A stretch of 64,000 nucleotides of DNA, taken from the NCBI RefSeq assembly GCF_001685015.1, contig NZ_MAYT01000031.1, positions 4,791-68,790 on the forward strand, in the 5' to 3' direction. Positions within the stretch are counted from its first letter, which is position 1, and every line of letters starts with the position of its first letter. This DNA is from Pseudobacillus wudalianchiensis (lineage in GTDB: Bacteria > Bacillota > Bacilli > Bacillales > Domibacillaceae). Shown piece after piece: positions 8,796 to 18,143 of this stretch. Position numbers and translations under genes: made by a program. The notes under the pieces are model-generated. The model searched no databases and was not told the origin of the DNA. It was given only the letters and a program-made list of their open reading frames with translations.

Positions 8796-8860
8796 TGTTG
8801 GCAAACGCTCTCTTTTAATTAGCATGGGATATTGAAAATAGACTTTGTCTACACTCTCAG
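8796..8860 (-). repeat. Dispersed intergenic repeat, copy A
   Basis: Read on the minus strand: TGAGAGTGTAGACAAAGTCT, then ATTTTCAATATCCC, and after a short spacer CGTTTGCCAACA. The same blocks in the same order occur at 34666-34776, and the core also at 24001-24022. The core TAGAC-AAA-GTCTA is itself palindromic. The rest of the gap before gerA shows no gene. Confidence 0.7.
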
Positions 8861-8955
8861 ATACATACATAACGCTTATAGTGAAAGGTGTAAAGTTAGC
8901 GTGTTCGGCGATAGCTTGATAAATATTTCATTATGAATAGAGATTAGGTGAAAGA

Positions 8956-10305
8956 ATGCAGCGTTCGACTAAAGCAACCGAGACAATTCGTTGGATAACA
9001 AAGCAGCTAAAACCAAACACAGATTTTGTAGAAAAAAACATGAAAATTGAAAGAAAAGAGGCTACGCTTCTATTTATTAAGACAGTGGTCGATGGCGATC
9101 AGCTTCAAAAGCTAGTCATTAAACCCTTTTTTGAAATGGACTCAGAAACCCATTATGAAGCCTACTTGCAATCACTTCCTAGTCAGCAGGAAATTACAAC
9201 AAAAGAGAAGTTGATTATAGAGTTAACAAAAGGAAGCGTGATTATCGTTATCCGCGGACAGCTGATTATGCTGGATGTCAAAAAGGTTAATACAAATAAT
9301 GTGCTGGAAGCCGCAATTGAAACAACGACACAGGGACCTCAATATGCATTCAGTGAGGACATCCAAACGAATATTAACCTTGTCAGGCAGCGGTACCACG
9401 AGCCCACTCTTACAGTGGAGATATTTGAGGTGGGGGCTAAGTCTCATCAGGCACTGGCTTTAATGTACGACAGGGAGACAGTCAGTCAAGAAGTGCTGAA
9501 CAAGGTTAGAAAAAACCTAAAGGAATTAAAGGAGCCCATTATTCAGTCAACGGTAGAGCTAAAGAGAGTGATGAGCAAGAAAAAGTATACTTTATTTCCA
9601 AAAATGATGGTTACGGAACGGACAGACCGGGTCGTGTATAACTTATCCGGCGGAAAAGTCGTTATTTTACTTGATGGCGACCCATTCGCCATTATTGCCC
9701 CATGTGTCTTTTTTGATTTTTTATCAGCCATGGATGATAACTACTATCCATACTTTGTCGTAAAATTTCTCAAAGGGATACGTTATTTAGGAATGTTCTT
9801 TTCTCTCGTGCTTCCCGGTTTATATGTAGCGATTAGTTCATACAATCCAGAGATTTTTCGGGTGCAGCTCGCCTTATCTGTAGCCGGCAGCCGAGTCGGA
9901 ATTCCCTATCCCTCCTTTATTGAAGTGCTGTTTATGCTCCTTATTATGGAATTGCTCATTGAAGCGAGTGTCCGGCTGCCAAAAGTAATTAGCGGAACAG
10001 CAACGACAGTTGGCGGTTTAATTTTAGGGACGGCTGCTACAGAAGCTGCTTTAGTCTCCAATATTATGATTATTATCGTGTCGGCAGTAGCCATTTCAAA
10101 TTTTGCCATCCCGATTAATGAAATGAATACGGCAGTCAGGGTCATGAAATTTGTGTTATTATTCATTGCAACTATTTCGGGGATAGCCGGGTTAACGTTG
10201 GGGCTTATCGGTTTAGTGATGTATTTAACTCATCTCAATAGTTTTGGAGAGCCTTATTTAAAAGTATTTATACAAAAAAAAGCGAATGAAAATGAAGGGA
10301 TATAG
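8956..10305 (+). CDS. Spore germination protein, GerA family A subunit
   Basis: A subunit of a GerA-type nutrient germinant receptor, 449 residues. The N-terminal cytoplasmic half (1-250) precedes a membrane half with about five helices (from YLGMFFSLVLPGLY to the end). The VAGSRVGIPYPSFIEVLFMLLIMEL stretch is the family's signature region. It is slightly short because the usual hydrophilic tail is nearly absent. ATG behind AGGTGAAAG. First gene of a tight A-B-C operon (2-base gap to B). Works in the inner spore membrane; the germinant cannot be predicted. Confidence 0.93.
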   Translation: MQRSTKATETIRWITKQLKPNTDFVEKNMKIERKEATLLFIKTVVDGDQLQKLVIKPFFEMDSETHYEAYLQSLPSQQEITTKEKLIIELTKGSVIIVIRGQLIMLDVKKVNTNNVLEAAIETTTQGPQYAFSEDIQTNINLVRQRYHEPTLTVEIFEVGAKSHQALALMYDRETVSQEVLNKVRKNLKELKEPIIQSTVELKRVMSKKKYTLFPKMMVTERTDRVVYNLSGGKVVILLDGDPFAIIAPCVFFDFLSAMDDNYYPYFVVKFLKGIRYLGMFFSLVLPGLYVAISSYNPEIFRVQLALSVAGSRVGIPYPSFIEVLFMLLIMELLIEASVRLPKVISGTATTVGGLILGTAATEAALVSNIMIIIVSAVAISNFAIPINEMNTAVRVMKFVLLFIATISGIAGLTLGLIGLVMYLTHLNSFGEPYLKVFIQKKANENEGI

Positions 10306-10307
10306 AG

Positions 10308-11402
10308 ATGAACCGTTATTTTTATTACTTGCTCGCCGTTAATATGGTTGCTCATATCATTACTTCCGTTCCGATGGTGCTGTTCGAAGCTAGAAAGGGA
10401 GGGGCCATCGTATCCATGATTCTGTCCCTTATCTTGGGAACAATAATGATATACTGGATCACCAAAATATTTACCTGCTTTCCCGGCAAAGGATATCCCG
10501 AGCTATTAAAAGAATATACGAGCAAATGGATTTCTTTTCCGTTGCTTCTCTCTACAGCACTCGTCTGGTTTACAGCCGGCTTAATTACCGTTATCACGTA
10601 TTCAGCTTTGTTAAGACGATTTTTAACTCCGGAGATGCCGCTCATGGGCATTATCTCCATGATAGTGCTTTTTGTTTCATTTGGAATATTGATGAATTCG
10701 AGAAGTGTTTTGTATACGGTAGAAATTGTAGCTCTGTTAAGTATCCCCTTCACGATTTTTATTTTCATCAAAATGTACTTGGATAAAGGCATGAATTGGG
10801 ATTTTGTAAGAGAAGCGATGATGTACATCGGAAATATGCCTGATTATCCGTCCTTCTCTGCCTCCCTATATGTCATCTTGGGGCCGGCGAATTTAATTAT
10901 TTTTAACCGTGTATTTACGGATAAACAAAAAATGACATGGAAACAGTTACTGATTATAGGTATAACGGGGGCGTTCGCTTTGTTTACTTCTTATTTCATT
11001 CCAATTGGCTTCCAAGGTTTTCAGCATATTAATCATCTTGTTCATCCTTGGTTTCTTACAGCGGACTCTATTCGAATGAAATTTGGGTTTATTGAGCGTG
11101 TGCTTTTCATATTTGCCCTTGTCAATTTGGCTGTTTCATTTTTAAGTATTCTCGTTCACTGGCACGTGACCACAGAATTGCTTAAAAATATAATATGGTT
11201 TAAGAAGTTTCAATGGAAAGGTTATAACCTGACTCCATTGGTCTTTGTGGTGCTGTTCTGGATTGGAAGTCTTGTGATTATACCTTATTTAACAGAACCC
11301 CAGCTCCATACGTATACAGAATATGCACTCAATTTCCTGTCCCCTTACGTCCTCGTTATTCTATTTAGTCTTTTATGGATAAAAAAGAGGGCGAGGGCAT
11401 GA
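10308..11402 (+). CDS. Spore germination protein, GerB family permease-like subunit
   Basis: B subunit of the germinant receptor, 364 residues with about ten membrane helices, of the APC-like spore germination permease family. It begins MNRYFYYLLAVNMVAHI and holds the early GGAIVSMILSLILGT helix region. This subunit is thought to bind the nutrient. Starts 2 bases after the A subunit and its TGA overlaps the ATG of the C subunit, so translation is coupled. Confidence 0.92.
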   Translation: MNRYFYYLLAVNMVAHIITSVPMVLFEARKGGAIVSMILSLILGTIMIYWITKIFTCFPGKGYPELLKEYTSKWISFPLLLSTALVWFTAGLITVITYSALLRRFLTPEMPLMGIISMIVLFVSFGILMNSRSVLYTVEIVALLSIPFTIFIFIKMYLDKGMNWDFVREAMMYIGNMPDYPSFSASLYVILGPANLIIFNRVFTDKQKMTWKQLLIIGITGAFALFTSYFIPIGFQGFQHINHLVHPWFLTADSIRMKFGFIERVLFIFALVNLAVSFLSILVHWHVTTELLKNIIWFKKFQWKGYNLTPLVFVVLFWIGSLVIIPYLTEPQLHTYTEYALNFLSPYVLVILFSLLWIKKRARA

Positions 11403-12508
11403 ATAGAAAAATACTTTTTCTTGTCGTTGTCGTCCTAACCTCTATGACCCTCATATCGGGTTGCGGATTTAAAGATATTGATAAGAGGGGGTTCGTCGTG
11501 GCAGTTGGTGTAGATGGAACAAAGAACAAAAAGAAGCCTTACCGCCTGACGTTAAAATTAGCTGTGCCCACAGGAACATTTAAACAATCTCCGAAACCAA
11601 CCTATGCTTATTTGTCTATCGAATCGGCTACATTGGCAGAAGGGATCCGTATATTAAAAACTCATACTGATAAGGAATTGGACTTTGCCCATGCGAAAGT
11701 GATCGTATTAGGGGAGAGCATTCTAGAGCGCGATATGAAAGAAACCTTTGATATTTTCCTAAGAAGAAGAGACTTCCAGGGAATTGCATGGATAGCAGTA
11801 GGAGAGCCATCAGCGGAAGGGATTTTAAAAACAAATCCAACTACCGATTTGCCGGGTTCTAATGCTTTATTTAATATCTTTTCAAATGAGGGAACAGAAA
11901 GCGCGTATATTGTAACGACCTACCTTTATGACTTTTCCCGCCGGCTGTTCGAAGCAGGTCTGGACCCGATTTTACCAATTATTCGAACAACCGAAAAAAC
12001 GAACGAGTATCGGACGAATCAGGCCATTGTTTTCAAAGATGATAAGAAACAATTAAAGTTAAACACTGAAGACACGAAGTTTTATAATATCCTATCAGAA
12101 AACGAGACAAAAGCAGACATTGAGGTAAGTAAGAAGGAACTTCTCTTCGCTATCGCAGCGAACAATATAAAAGTGAATTATAAAATCCTCACCCCTGCTA
12201 ATAAACAACCAGTTTTAAAAATGAATATCGACATTCAGGGAATTGTGGAGGAGTCAACAGAGCGTGTCACACCGGAGAAGTTGAAGGATTATAGTAGGGA
12301 TGCGAGTGAAGTCGCTCAAAAGCGGTTCACCCATTTTCTGAAATTGCTTCAAGAAAACGAAGTAGACCCCTTAGGATTTGGTCTCCGTTACAAGGCGACA
12401 AGGCTACATAACCGAGATACAGAGGCGGAATGGCAACGTATTTACCCGCAGTTGAAATTCGATGTAAATGCGAAGGTTAAGGTGAAAAGTCCGGGGGTTA
12501 TTGAATAA
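11399..12508 (+). CDS. Spore germination lipoprotein, GerC family
   Basis: C subunit of the receptor, 369 residues. Lipoprotein signal with lipobox LISGC (about residues 20-24), then the GFKDIDKRGFVVAVGVDG start of the GerC domain. The start at 11399 makes the ATGA overlap with the B gene; an upstream in-frame ATG would add eight charged residues before the signal. Anchored to the outer face of the inner spore membrane. Last gene of the operon, followed by a strong terminator. No D subunit gene is present. Confidence 0.92.
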   Translation: MNRKILFLVVVVLTSMTLISGCGFKDIDKRGFVVAVGVDGTKNKKKPYRLTLKLAVPTGTFKQSPKPTYAYLSIESATLAEGIRILKTHTDKELDFAHAKVIVLGESILERDMKETFDIFLRRRDFQGIAWIAVGEPSAEGILKTNPTTDLPGSNALFNIFSNEGTESAYIVTTYLYDFSRRLFEAGLDPILPIIRTTEKTNEYRTNQAIVFKDDKKQLKLNTEDTKFYNILSENETKADIEVSKKELLFAIAANNIKVNYKILTPANKQPVLKMNIDIQGIVEESTERVTPEKLKDYSRDASEVAQKRFTHFLKLLQENEVDPLGFGLRYKATRLHNRDTEAEWQRIYPQLKFDVNAKVKVKSPGVIE

Positions 12509-12509
12509 A

Positions 12510-12542
12510 AATCAAGCCGGTACAACCGGCTTGATCTCTTTT
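12510..12542. terminator. Bidirectional terminator after gerC and usp
   Basis: AATCAAGCCGG / CCGGCTTGAT stem with a 5-base loop, T-rich on both sides, between two convergent genes. Confidence 0.8.
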
Positions 12543-12547
12543 ATATA

Positions 12548-13003
12548 CTATTTATTTTCCTCGTTGTTTCGAACGATGAGCACATCACATTTAGCTGTAC
12601 GGGTAATATGCTCAGAGACACTGCCGAGGAATAGACGCTCCATGCCGTGGATTCCAGTTGCTCCGCAAACAATTAAATCTGCTTGTACCTGATTGGCAAT
12701 GCGATTTGGAATGAGCGATTTTGGTGAGCCTGTTTCCATGACAGTATGGACGCTTAGAGCTCCAGCTTCTTTTGCTGCTTGCTCGTATTCTGCGAGCAAT
12801 TTTTTGCCCTGCTGCTCATTGTAGTCAGGAATGGAAGCATGCGCTAGTGCTTCGACTGAAGCGAAGTAACCATTATCTACAATATGTACAATGTGAAGAG
12901 CCGCTTCGTTACGTTTCGCAATGTCTATTGCTTTTTCGAACCCTTTTTTAGCTTCCTCTGATCCATCTACGGCAATTAAAATATTTTCGTATTTTGTCGT
13001 CAT
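12548..13003 (-). CDS. Universal stress protein A family
   Basis: UspA-fold nucleotide-binding protein of 151 residues. N-terminal ILIAVDGSEEA and the C-terminal ATP-binding motif GATGIHG-x9-GSVSEHI are both present, so it is of the ATP-binding kind. The ATG follows GGGGGA with 9 bases spacing; a GTG directly before it is an alternative. Single gene, convergent with gerC. It shares the family with the protein at 17629-18045 but is clearly divergent from it. Role in stress survival is general; the trigger is unknown. Confidence 0.9.
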   Translation of the reverse strand: MTTKYENILIAVDGSEEAKKGFEKAIDIAKRNEAALHIVHIVDNGYFASVEALAHASIPDYNEQQGKKLLAEYEQAAKEAGALSVHTVMETGSPKSLIPNRIANQVQADLIVCGATGIHGMERLFLGSVSEHITRTAKCDVLIVRNNEENK

Positions 13004-13139
13004 CACTTATTTCCCCCTTTTTCTTTTATTGTACCTAATTGTTCTAGGAGAAACAGCAGAAAAGAGACAAGATTTACGAACAATTTCCAAACAAATAGAA
13101 AATATAGAAAAATCCAGAGGACCCTGATAAATAGAGAGC

Positions 13140-13170
13140 AAATGCCCCGAATTCGTCCGGGGCATTTTTG
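13140..13170. terminator. Intrinsic terminator
   Basis: AAATGCCCCG / CGGGGCATTT stem with an 8-base loop and a T-run on the plus strand. It lies between the Usp gene and the 21-nt repeat array; no plus-strand gene ends here, so it may belong to an unseen transcript. Confidence 0.6.
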
Positions 13171-13174
13171 GTTT

Positions 13175-13247
13175 GGCTAATAAAACTATGAAGTTGGCTA
13201 ATAAACTGTCTAATTTAGCTGATAAAAAAGCATAGTAGGCTAATAAG
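13175..13247. repeat. Degenerate tandem array, exact 21-nt period
   Basis: GGCTAATAAA at 13175 and 13196, AGCTGATAAA at 13217 and GGCTAATAAG at 13238: four units spaced exactly 21 bases, with unrelated filler between. It sits between the terminator and the end of the YeiH-type gene and has no open frame. Confidence 0.75.
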
Positions 13248-13285
13248 CACGGCTAGTCCGCGAATATAAGAGCCTAAACGGCCAG

Positions 13286-14329
13286 TTAAACGATAAAATA
13301 AGCAAGAATAGATAAACAGATAGAAGTGATGCCCATAGCGATCAATGGTTTTAACGCTTTTGTTCGTAAATCACGCAGGCTCACATTCAAACCGAGTCCG
13401 ACCATAGCTGCTGTTAGGAACCATGTTGTCATAGTTGCGATCCCATCCATCGTTCCAGTTGAAACTGGAATGGAGTGGCCAAGGACATAGCTTCCAAAGA
13501 GGCTCATGACAAGAAAACCGATTAAAAACCATGGGAATTCGACTTTTGCTTCGGATTGATTTTCTGCCGATTTCCGCTTCATTAAATACATAAAGATAAA
13601 ACAAAGCGGAACGAGTAGAAAGACACGCCCTAGCTTGGCAAGTAAAGCGACCGCTAATCCGTCCTGGCCAGCCGGTGCCCCCGCTAAGGCAACATGAGCA
13701 ATTTCATGCAGGCTGATGCCTGACCAAATACCATAATCAATTGCTGATAAAGGCAGGATCGGTCGTAAAAGGGTATACGCAATAGCGAATACCGTGCCGA
13801 CTAGAGCAATAATGCCGACACTAATTGCTGTATCCTCATCGTCTGATTTGAGAATGGGAGCTACCGCCGCAATAGCCGCTGCTCCGCAAACGCCTGTGCC
13901 GACACCGAGAAGCAGCGAAATCATTTTATCTGCTTTGAGCAATTTAGCGATCCCAATTGTTAAAAAGATCGCAAACACGATGACTCCCGCATCTCGTACG
14001 AGTAATCCCAGTCCCTCATGCAGCACCATATCAATATTTAATTTTAATCCATATAAAATAATCGCCAATCTCAGCAATCTTTTAGAAGAGAAAGCAATAC
14101 CTGAGCGAATGGCTTCTGGGTATCCGAACACTTGTCGATAGGCAACGGCGATGATAATCGCGCAGGCCAGCTGGCCGACATGATCAAAGCCAGGCACTTG
14201 AGCTAGTAAATATCCGAACAGAGCAATTAGAAAGGTAAACGCAATTCCACTAATCCACGGTATAAAAGAAGACGTCTCCTTCTTTTGCTGTACAAGCTTT
14301 TTCTTGACCTGAACGTTTTGCATAGCCAT
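13286..14329 (-). CDS. YeiH-family putative sulfate/anion exporter
   Basis: Integral membrane protein of 347 residues with about ten helices, of the UPF0324/YeiH (PSE) family. Typical segments are FLIALFGYLLAQVPG, GVGTGVCGAAAIAA and GIWSGISLHEIAHVALAGA. The family is annotated as sulfate exporters, but transport has been shown for few members. The neighbouring divergent LysR regulator (as for yeiE-yeiH of E. coli) suggests it is induced by a small anion or sulfur metabolite. ATG behind GGAGGTGTTAAG. Confidence 0.88.
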   Translation of the reverse strand: MAMQNVQVKKKLVQQKKETSSFIPWISGIAFTFLIALFGYLLAQVPGFDHVGQLACAIIIAVAYRQVFGYPEAIRSGIAFSSKRLLRLAIILYGLKLNIDMVLHEGLGLLVRDAGVIVFAIFLTIGIAKLLKADKMISLLLGVGTGVCGAAAIAAVAPILKSDDEDTAISVGIIALVGTVFAIAYTLLRPILPLSAIDYGIWSGISLHEIAHVALAGAPAGQDGLAVALLAKLGRVFLLVPLCFIFMYLMKRKSAENQSEAKVEFPWFLIGFLVMSLFGSYVLGHSIPVSTGTMDGIATMTTWFLTAAMVGLGLNVSLRDLRTKALKPLIAMGITSICLSILAYFIV

Positions 14330-14453
14330 CTTAACACCTCCGTAAAATAGATTGTAATTCTATCTTAAAGGATGTTTTAATATAAGAAAAATAAATCATT
14401 GTGATTGTGATGATAAGTAAAATGCATGATACATGCAAAAAGGAGAGAGAAGG

Positions 14454-15359
14454 ATGGATCAACTTTTGCTCGTTTTTATGACAGTAGCTGAAAAAAAGAA
14501 TTTCTCCCGGGCAGCAGAGGAGCTGCATATGACACAGCCAGCGGTTAGCCAGTGCATTCAGACGCTTGAGCGTACCGTTGGATCCCGGCTGTTAGACCGT
14601 ACGAATAAATATGTCCGTCTCAATAAAGCAGGTGAGATTGTCTACCACCATGCGAAAGAAATCACAGGGTTATACACTAAAATGCAATGTTTGGTGGATG
14701 ATTTAACGAATAAAGCGAGTGGGGAACTATCGATAGGGGCCAGTTATTCATTTGGAGAGTATGTACTCCCACATATCATCGCTTATGCAAAAAAGCATTA
14801 TCCGCTCATTAAGCCGGTCATTAAGATTGGGAATACGAAGGAAATTGAACGGTCAGTCGCCAACCGTCAATTAGATGTTGGTATTATAGAAGGGGAATTT
14901 CAGCACGAACGGCTTGTGTTTGAATCGTTTGCTGAAGATAAAATGTACGTGGTAGCCGCCGCCCATCACCATCTCGCTGGCAGAAAGTCCATTAAGCTTG
15001 CTGAGTTGAAAGAGGAGATGTGGATTGTTCGCGAGGAAGGATCAGGCACAAGGGAGGCAACAGAGAAAATGTTCCAGCTGTTGGAACAACCGCCAGACCA
15101 ATTAATGGAGTTTGGCAGCACACAAATTATTAAAGAATCAGTTGAAGCTGGCTTGGGCATTTCCCTGCTGTCACAATGGGCTATCAGAAAAGAAGCAGCG
15201 ACTGGATCGCTTGCCATTTTAAAAGTAAAGGAAGCCCCGATAACAAGAAAGTTCTCTTTAGTCACGACAACTGATCCTTTTCAGCCGAAAGTCGTTGAAA
15301 TCTTAGGACAGTTACTACGAAATGATTTTGCAGACACTGTCCCAAAGGTGGAAATATAG
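14454..15359 (+). CDS. LysR-type regulator (CysL/YeiE-like)
   Basis: LysR transcription factor of 301 residues. N-terminal helix-turn-helix with NFSRAAEELHMTQPAVSQCIQTLER, then a two-lobed effector domain (about 90-295). It is divergent from the YeiH-type gene, the standard target arrangement, with roughly 125 bases between the starts for operators. The start at 14454 follows AAAGGAGAGAG; an ATG seven codons upstream has no ribosome site. Of known types it is nearest CysL/YeiE, which deal with sulfur or anion metabolism. Confidence 0.9.
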   Translation: MDQLLLVFMTVAEKKNFSRAAEELHMTQPAVSQCIQTLERTVGSRLLDRTNKYVRLNKAGEIVYHHAKEITGLYTKMQCLVDDLTNKASGELSIGASYSFGEYVLPHIIAYAKKHYPLIKPVIKIGNTKEIERSVANRQLDVGIIEGEFQHERLVFESFAEDKMYVVAAAHHHLAGRKSIKLAELKEEMWIVREEGSGTREATEKMFQLLEQPPDQLMEFGSTQIIKESVEAGLGISLLSQWAIRKEAATGSLAILKVKEAPITRKFSLVTTTDPFQPKVVEILGQLLRNDFADTVPKVEI

Positions 15360-15376
15360 TCATTAGAATATAAAAA

Positions 15377-15407
15377 AGGACAGCTATCTTAGTTGGCTGT
15401 CCTATTA
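15377..15407 (+). terminator. Possible terminator after lysR
   Basis: AGGACAGC / GCTGTCCT stem with an 11-base loop, but only a short T-rich tail; it lies between convergent genes. Confidence 0.5.
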
Positions 15408-15422
15408 AGGCTGTGAAAGCGA

Positions 15423-15965
15423 CTAGCTTTCTAAATATCGATATAGCGTAGATTTGCTAATCCCCGTTTCTTCTTTTATCTCCTTTAAGCTATATTGCTT
15501 GCTTTGATACATCCGGATCGCTTTTTTCACATTTTCATCAGGCTTTCGCGGTCTTCCAGGGGCTATTCCTTTCTGTTTTGCCTCGTGAACGCCGCTTCTT
15601 GTTTTTTCACTGATGACATCGCTTTGAAAATCAACAAGGTGCTTAACGATATCGGTAAAGCGATAGCCGCCTGCATCGCTCGTGTCAATTCCTTCTTTTA
15701 GAGAGTGGATAAAAGCTCCCTTTGCTTCAATCGCTTCTAAAAGTTCGACTAAGTGGCGGGTAGAATCAGCTAAAATAAAAAGCTTTGTTACGATGATTTT
15801 ATCGCCATGGCAAAGCTGGGCGATCATATTGTCAAGCTCTGTTCTTCTTTTTGCAGAAGAGTGCTCTTCTTGTAAAACTTTTTGACAAGGCCACTCTGCC
15901 AAATATTTTACTTGGCTGTCGCAGTTTGGATCTTCATAATACGGCCTCGTATATCCTATTAACAT
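15423..15965 (-). CDS. Serine-recombinase-like DNA-binding protein, active site lost
   Basis: 180-residue protein with the resolvase/invertase fold and a C-terminal Hin-like helix-turn-helix (GRPRKPDENVKKAIRMYQS, TGISKSTLYRYLE). The alignment to active enzymes is clear (GYTR, KGAFIHSLKEGIDTS, ISEKTRSGVHEAKQKGIAPG), yet the catalytic Ser in GYxRVS is Tyr9 (GYTRPYY) and the DRLGRS arginines are I64 and D67 (FILADS). It therefore cannot do the normal strand exchange. It is divergent from the SulP gene and may act as its regulator. The start at 15965 follows GAGGAGAATTT; the frame itself is intact and well kept. Confidence 0.8.
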   Translation of the reverse strand: MLIGYTRPYYEDPNCDSQVKYLAEWPCQKVLQEEHSSAKRRTELDNMIAQLCHGDKIIVTKLFILADSTRHLVELLEAIEAKGAFIHSLKEGIDTSDAGGYRFTDIVKHLVDFQSDVISEKTRSGVHEAKQKGIAPGRPRKPDENVKKAIRMYQSKQYSLKEIKEETGISKSTLYRYLES

Positions 15966-16027
15966 ATAAATTCTCCTCACCTGTTAAAAATGATTTTCTC
16001 CCTACCATAAGAAAGTATATAAAAAAT

Positions 16028-16053
16028 GTCCCAAAATGGTTCCTTTTTGGGAC
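16028..16053. promoter_or_regulatory. Palindrome between recombinase-like gene and SulP
   Basis: GTCCCAAAA (16028-16036) and its exact complement TTTTGGGAC (16045-16053), 8-base spacer, midway between the divergent genes. A good candidate binding site for the recombinase-like protein; not T-tailed on either strand, so not a terminator. Confidence 0.5.
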
Positions 16054-16149
16054 GATAAGTGATAAACTGATTTTTGTTTTTATCGGCCCGGCTTTTATGA
16101 GAGTTAAAAGCCAAAAAATTAATTTATGATAGGCGAGGTGTAGTAGAAA

Positions 16150-17607
16150 ATGATCAGTAAAATAAAAAAAGATTGGTTTTCTAATATAAGAGCGGATGTT
16201 CTTGCTGGGATCGTTGTAGCATTAGCACTTATTCCAGAAGCGATTGCCTTCTCGATTATTGCTGGAGTAGATCCGATGATTGGCTTATATGCTTCCTTTA
16301 CGATGGCTGTTGTCATTGCTTTTGCTGGCGGCCGCCCGGCTATGATTTCTGCGGCAACTGGTGCTATGGCGTTACTAATGGGACCGCTAGTAAGAGAATA
16401 TGGGATTCATTATTTGTTAGCCGCTACGATTTTAACGGGTGTCATTCAGATCATATTTGGTGTATGTAAAGTGGCCAGGTTAATGAAATTCATTCCAAGG
16501 GCGGTTATGATCGGTTTTGTTAATGCATTAGCTATTTTAATTTTTATGGCCCAGGTTCCTCAGTTTATTGATGTTTCATCTACCACATACGTTTTTGTAG
16601 CGATCACATTAGTTATTGTATATGTTGTTCCGCGATTTGTTAAGGTCATTCCCGCGCCGTTAATGGCTATTATTGCTTTGACAGCGGTCGCTATTTATAC
16701 GAATGCCGATTTACGTACGGTGGGCGACTTGGGACACATTAGTCAAACATTGCCACAGTTTTTTATTCCAGACGTTCCGTTTACATTTGAAACGTTCGCT
16801 ATTATTTTCCCTTATTCTCTTGCTTTAGCGATTGTGGGTCTATTGGAATCGTTATTAACCGCTTCAATTGTTGACGATATGACAGGAACAGAAAGCAACA
16901 AGAACCAAGAAGCAAGGGGACAAGGCATAGCCAATATTGTCACAGGGTTGTTTGGCGGTATGGCTGGCTGTGCCATGATTGGCCAATCTGTTATCAATGT
17001 TAAATCAGGGGGCCGCAGCCGATTGTCTACTTTAGTGGCAGGCTCGTTTTTGATGTTTCTCATTATCGTATTGGGAGACCTTGTAGTACAAATTCCGATG
17101 CCTGTGCTTGCGGGAATTATGATTATGGTGTCGGTCGGCACATTTGACTGGTCATCGTTCTCTTATTTAAGGAAAGCACCGAAGACAGATGCGGCCGTTA
17201 TGCTCGTAACCGTGGCGATTGTGGTCGCTACACACGATTTATCTAAAGGTGTAATCGCCGGAGTTATCTTGAGCGCGATCTTCTTTACTGCAAAAATTTC
17301 TAAAATGAAAGTGAATAAGCAGGTGGAAAAAGAACGGGTTTTCTTTGCGGTAGAGGGTCAATTGTTTTTTGCCTCTGTAGACAGCTTTTTAGACGCTTTT
17401 GATTTTACTGTGGAACATAAAGAGATTGTGATTGATTTTTCAGGCGCTCATATTTGGGATGATTCCGCTGTTGGGGCCATTGACAAAGTGGTCATGAAAT
17501 ATAATGAAGGACATAACAGAGTGACGATTAAGGGATTAAATTCGCCTAGCCAAAGAATCGTCGACAAGCTGACAGTACACAAAAATACAAAATTAATTAT
17601 GCATTAA
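16150..17607 (+). CDS. SulP-family anion transporter
   Basis: SLC26/SulP secondary transporter for sulfate, bicarbonate or a related anion; 485 residues. It has about twelve helices starting [35 protein letters not shown], the family's opening signature, and a C-terminal cytoplasmic STAS domain (about 395-480, [19 protein letters not shown]). ATG behind GCGAGGTG. It is followed after 21 bases by a universal stress protein gene, so the two are co-transcribed, and it is divergent from the inactive recombinase-like gene. The anion cannot be settled; similar to B. subtilis YbaR. Confidence 0.92.
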   Translation: MISKIKKDWFSNIRADVLAGIVVALALIPEAIAFSIIAGVDPMIGLYASFTMAVVIAFAGGRPAMISAATGAMALLMGPLVREYGIHYLLAATILTGVIQIIFGVCKVARLMKFIPRAVMIGFVNALAILIFMAQVPQFIDVSSTTYVFVAITLVIVYVVPRFVKVIPAPLMAIIALTAVAIYTNADLRTVGDLGHISQTLPQFFIPDVPFTFETFAIIFPYSLALAIVGLLESLLTASIVDDMTGTESNKNQEARGQGIANIVTGLFGGMAGCAMIGQSVINVKSGGRSRLSTLVAGSFLMFLIIVLGDLVVQIPMPVLAGIMIMVSVGTFDWSSFSYLRKAPKTDAAVMLVTVAIVVATHDLSKGVIAGVILSAIFFTAKISKMKVNKQVEKERVFFAVEGQLFFASVDSFLDAFDFTVEHKEIVIDFSGAHIWDDSAVGAIDKVVMKYNEGHNRVTIKGLNSPSQRIVDKLTVHKNTKLIMH

Positions 17608-17628
17608 ACGAGTGAATGGGGTGGAAGG

Positions 17629-18045
17629 ATGTACAAAAAAGTTTTATTGGCGGTAGATGGCTCTGAAAATTCACTGCGGGCAGCCCAAGAAGCGGGGAGG
17701 ATGGCTTCACTGGTGACCGGCTGCAAAATCGAAGTGGTGTATGTTGTGGACTTTGCTAAATCCAAGCGCGATACTCTTCACGTACAGAGCACAGAGGAGC
17801 TAGACTTATTCCGCCGACAAAATCAACGTGTAGAAGAAGAATTAAAATCTCAAAAAGCAGCTTATGAGGTGAAAATTCTGCATGGAGAACCAGGACCAGC
17901 TATTGTGAAATATGCAAATGAAGAAAAGTTTAATCTTGTTATAATTGGCAGCCGCGGACTGAATGCGCTGCAGGAAATGGTACTCGGCAGCGTCAGCCAT
18001 AAAGTAATGAAAAGAGTCCATTGCCCGGCGTTAATAGTCAAGTAA
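17629..18045 (+). CDS. Universal stress protein A family, SulP-linked
   Basis: UspA-fold protein of 138 residues with KVLLAVDGSENSLRA at the N terminus and the ATP-binding motif GSRGLNA-x9-GSVSHKV. It follows the SulP gene in an operon with its own GGTGGAAGG site. SulP-Usp pairs and fusions occur widely, so it may modulate transport according to ATP level; that is inference. Followed by an imperfect hairpin with a T8 run. Confidence 0.9.
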   Translation: MYKKVLLAVDGSENSLRAAQEAGRMASLVTGCKIEVVYVVDFAKSKRDTLHVQSTEELDLFRRQNQRVEEELKSQKAAYEVKILHGEPGPAIVKYANEEKFNLVIIGSRGLNALQEMVLGSVSHKVMKRVHCPALIVK

Positions 18046-18056
18046 GCGATTGTTCA

Positions 18057-18105
18057 AAAAGCTTGTCCAAAGATGGAACATCATCAATGGGAAGGCTTTT
18101 TTTTA
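18057..18105 (+). terminator. Intrinsic terminator of the SulP-usp operon
   Basis: Imperfect stem formed by AAAAAGCTTGTCC and the downstream GGGAAGGCTTTTTTTT. Confidence 0.55.
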
Positions 18106-18143
18106 GCAAAAGGAGCCGGGTATTGGGTAAAGATTTGTCATCG

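Noticed and set aside
8860-8955. A sigma-G promoter before the germination operon
   Set aside because: Expected from biology, but no pair of -35 and -10 elements with correct spacing could be found, so none is claimed.
15423-15965. An active DNA invertase or resolvase, and hence a mobile element here
   Set aside because: The catalytic serine and two essential arginines are replaced and no inverted-repeat crossover sites or transposase genes are nearby.
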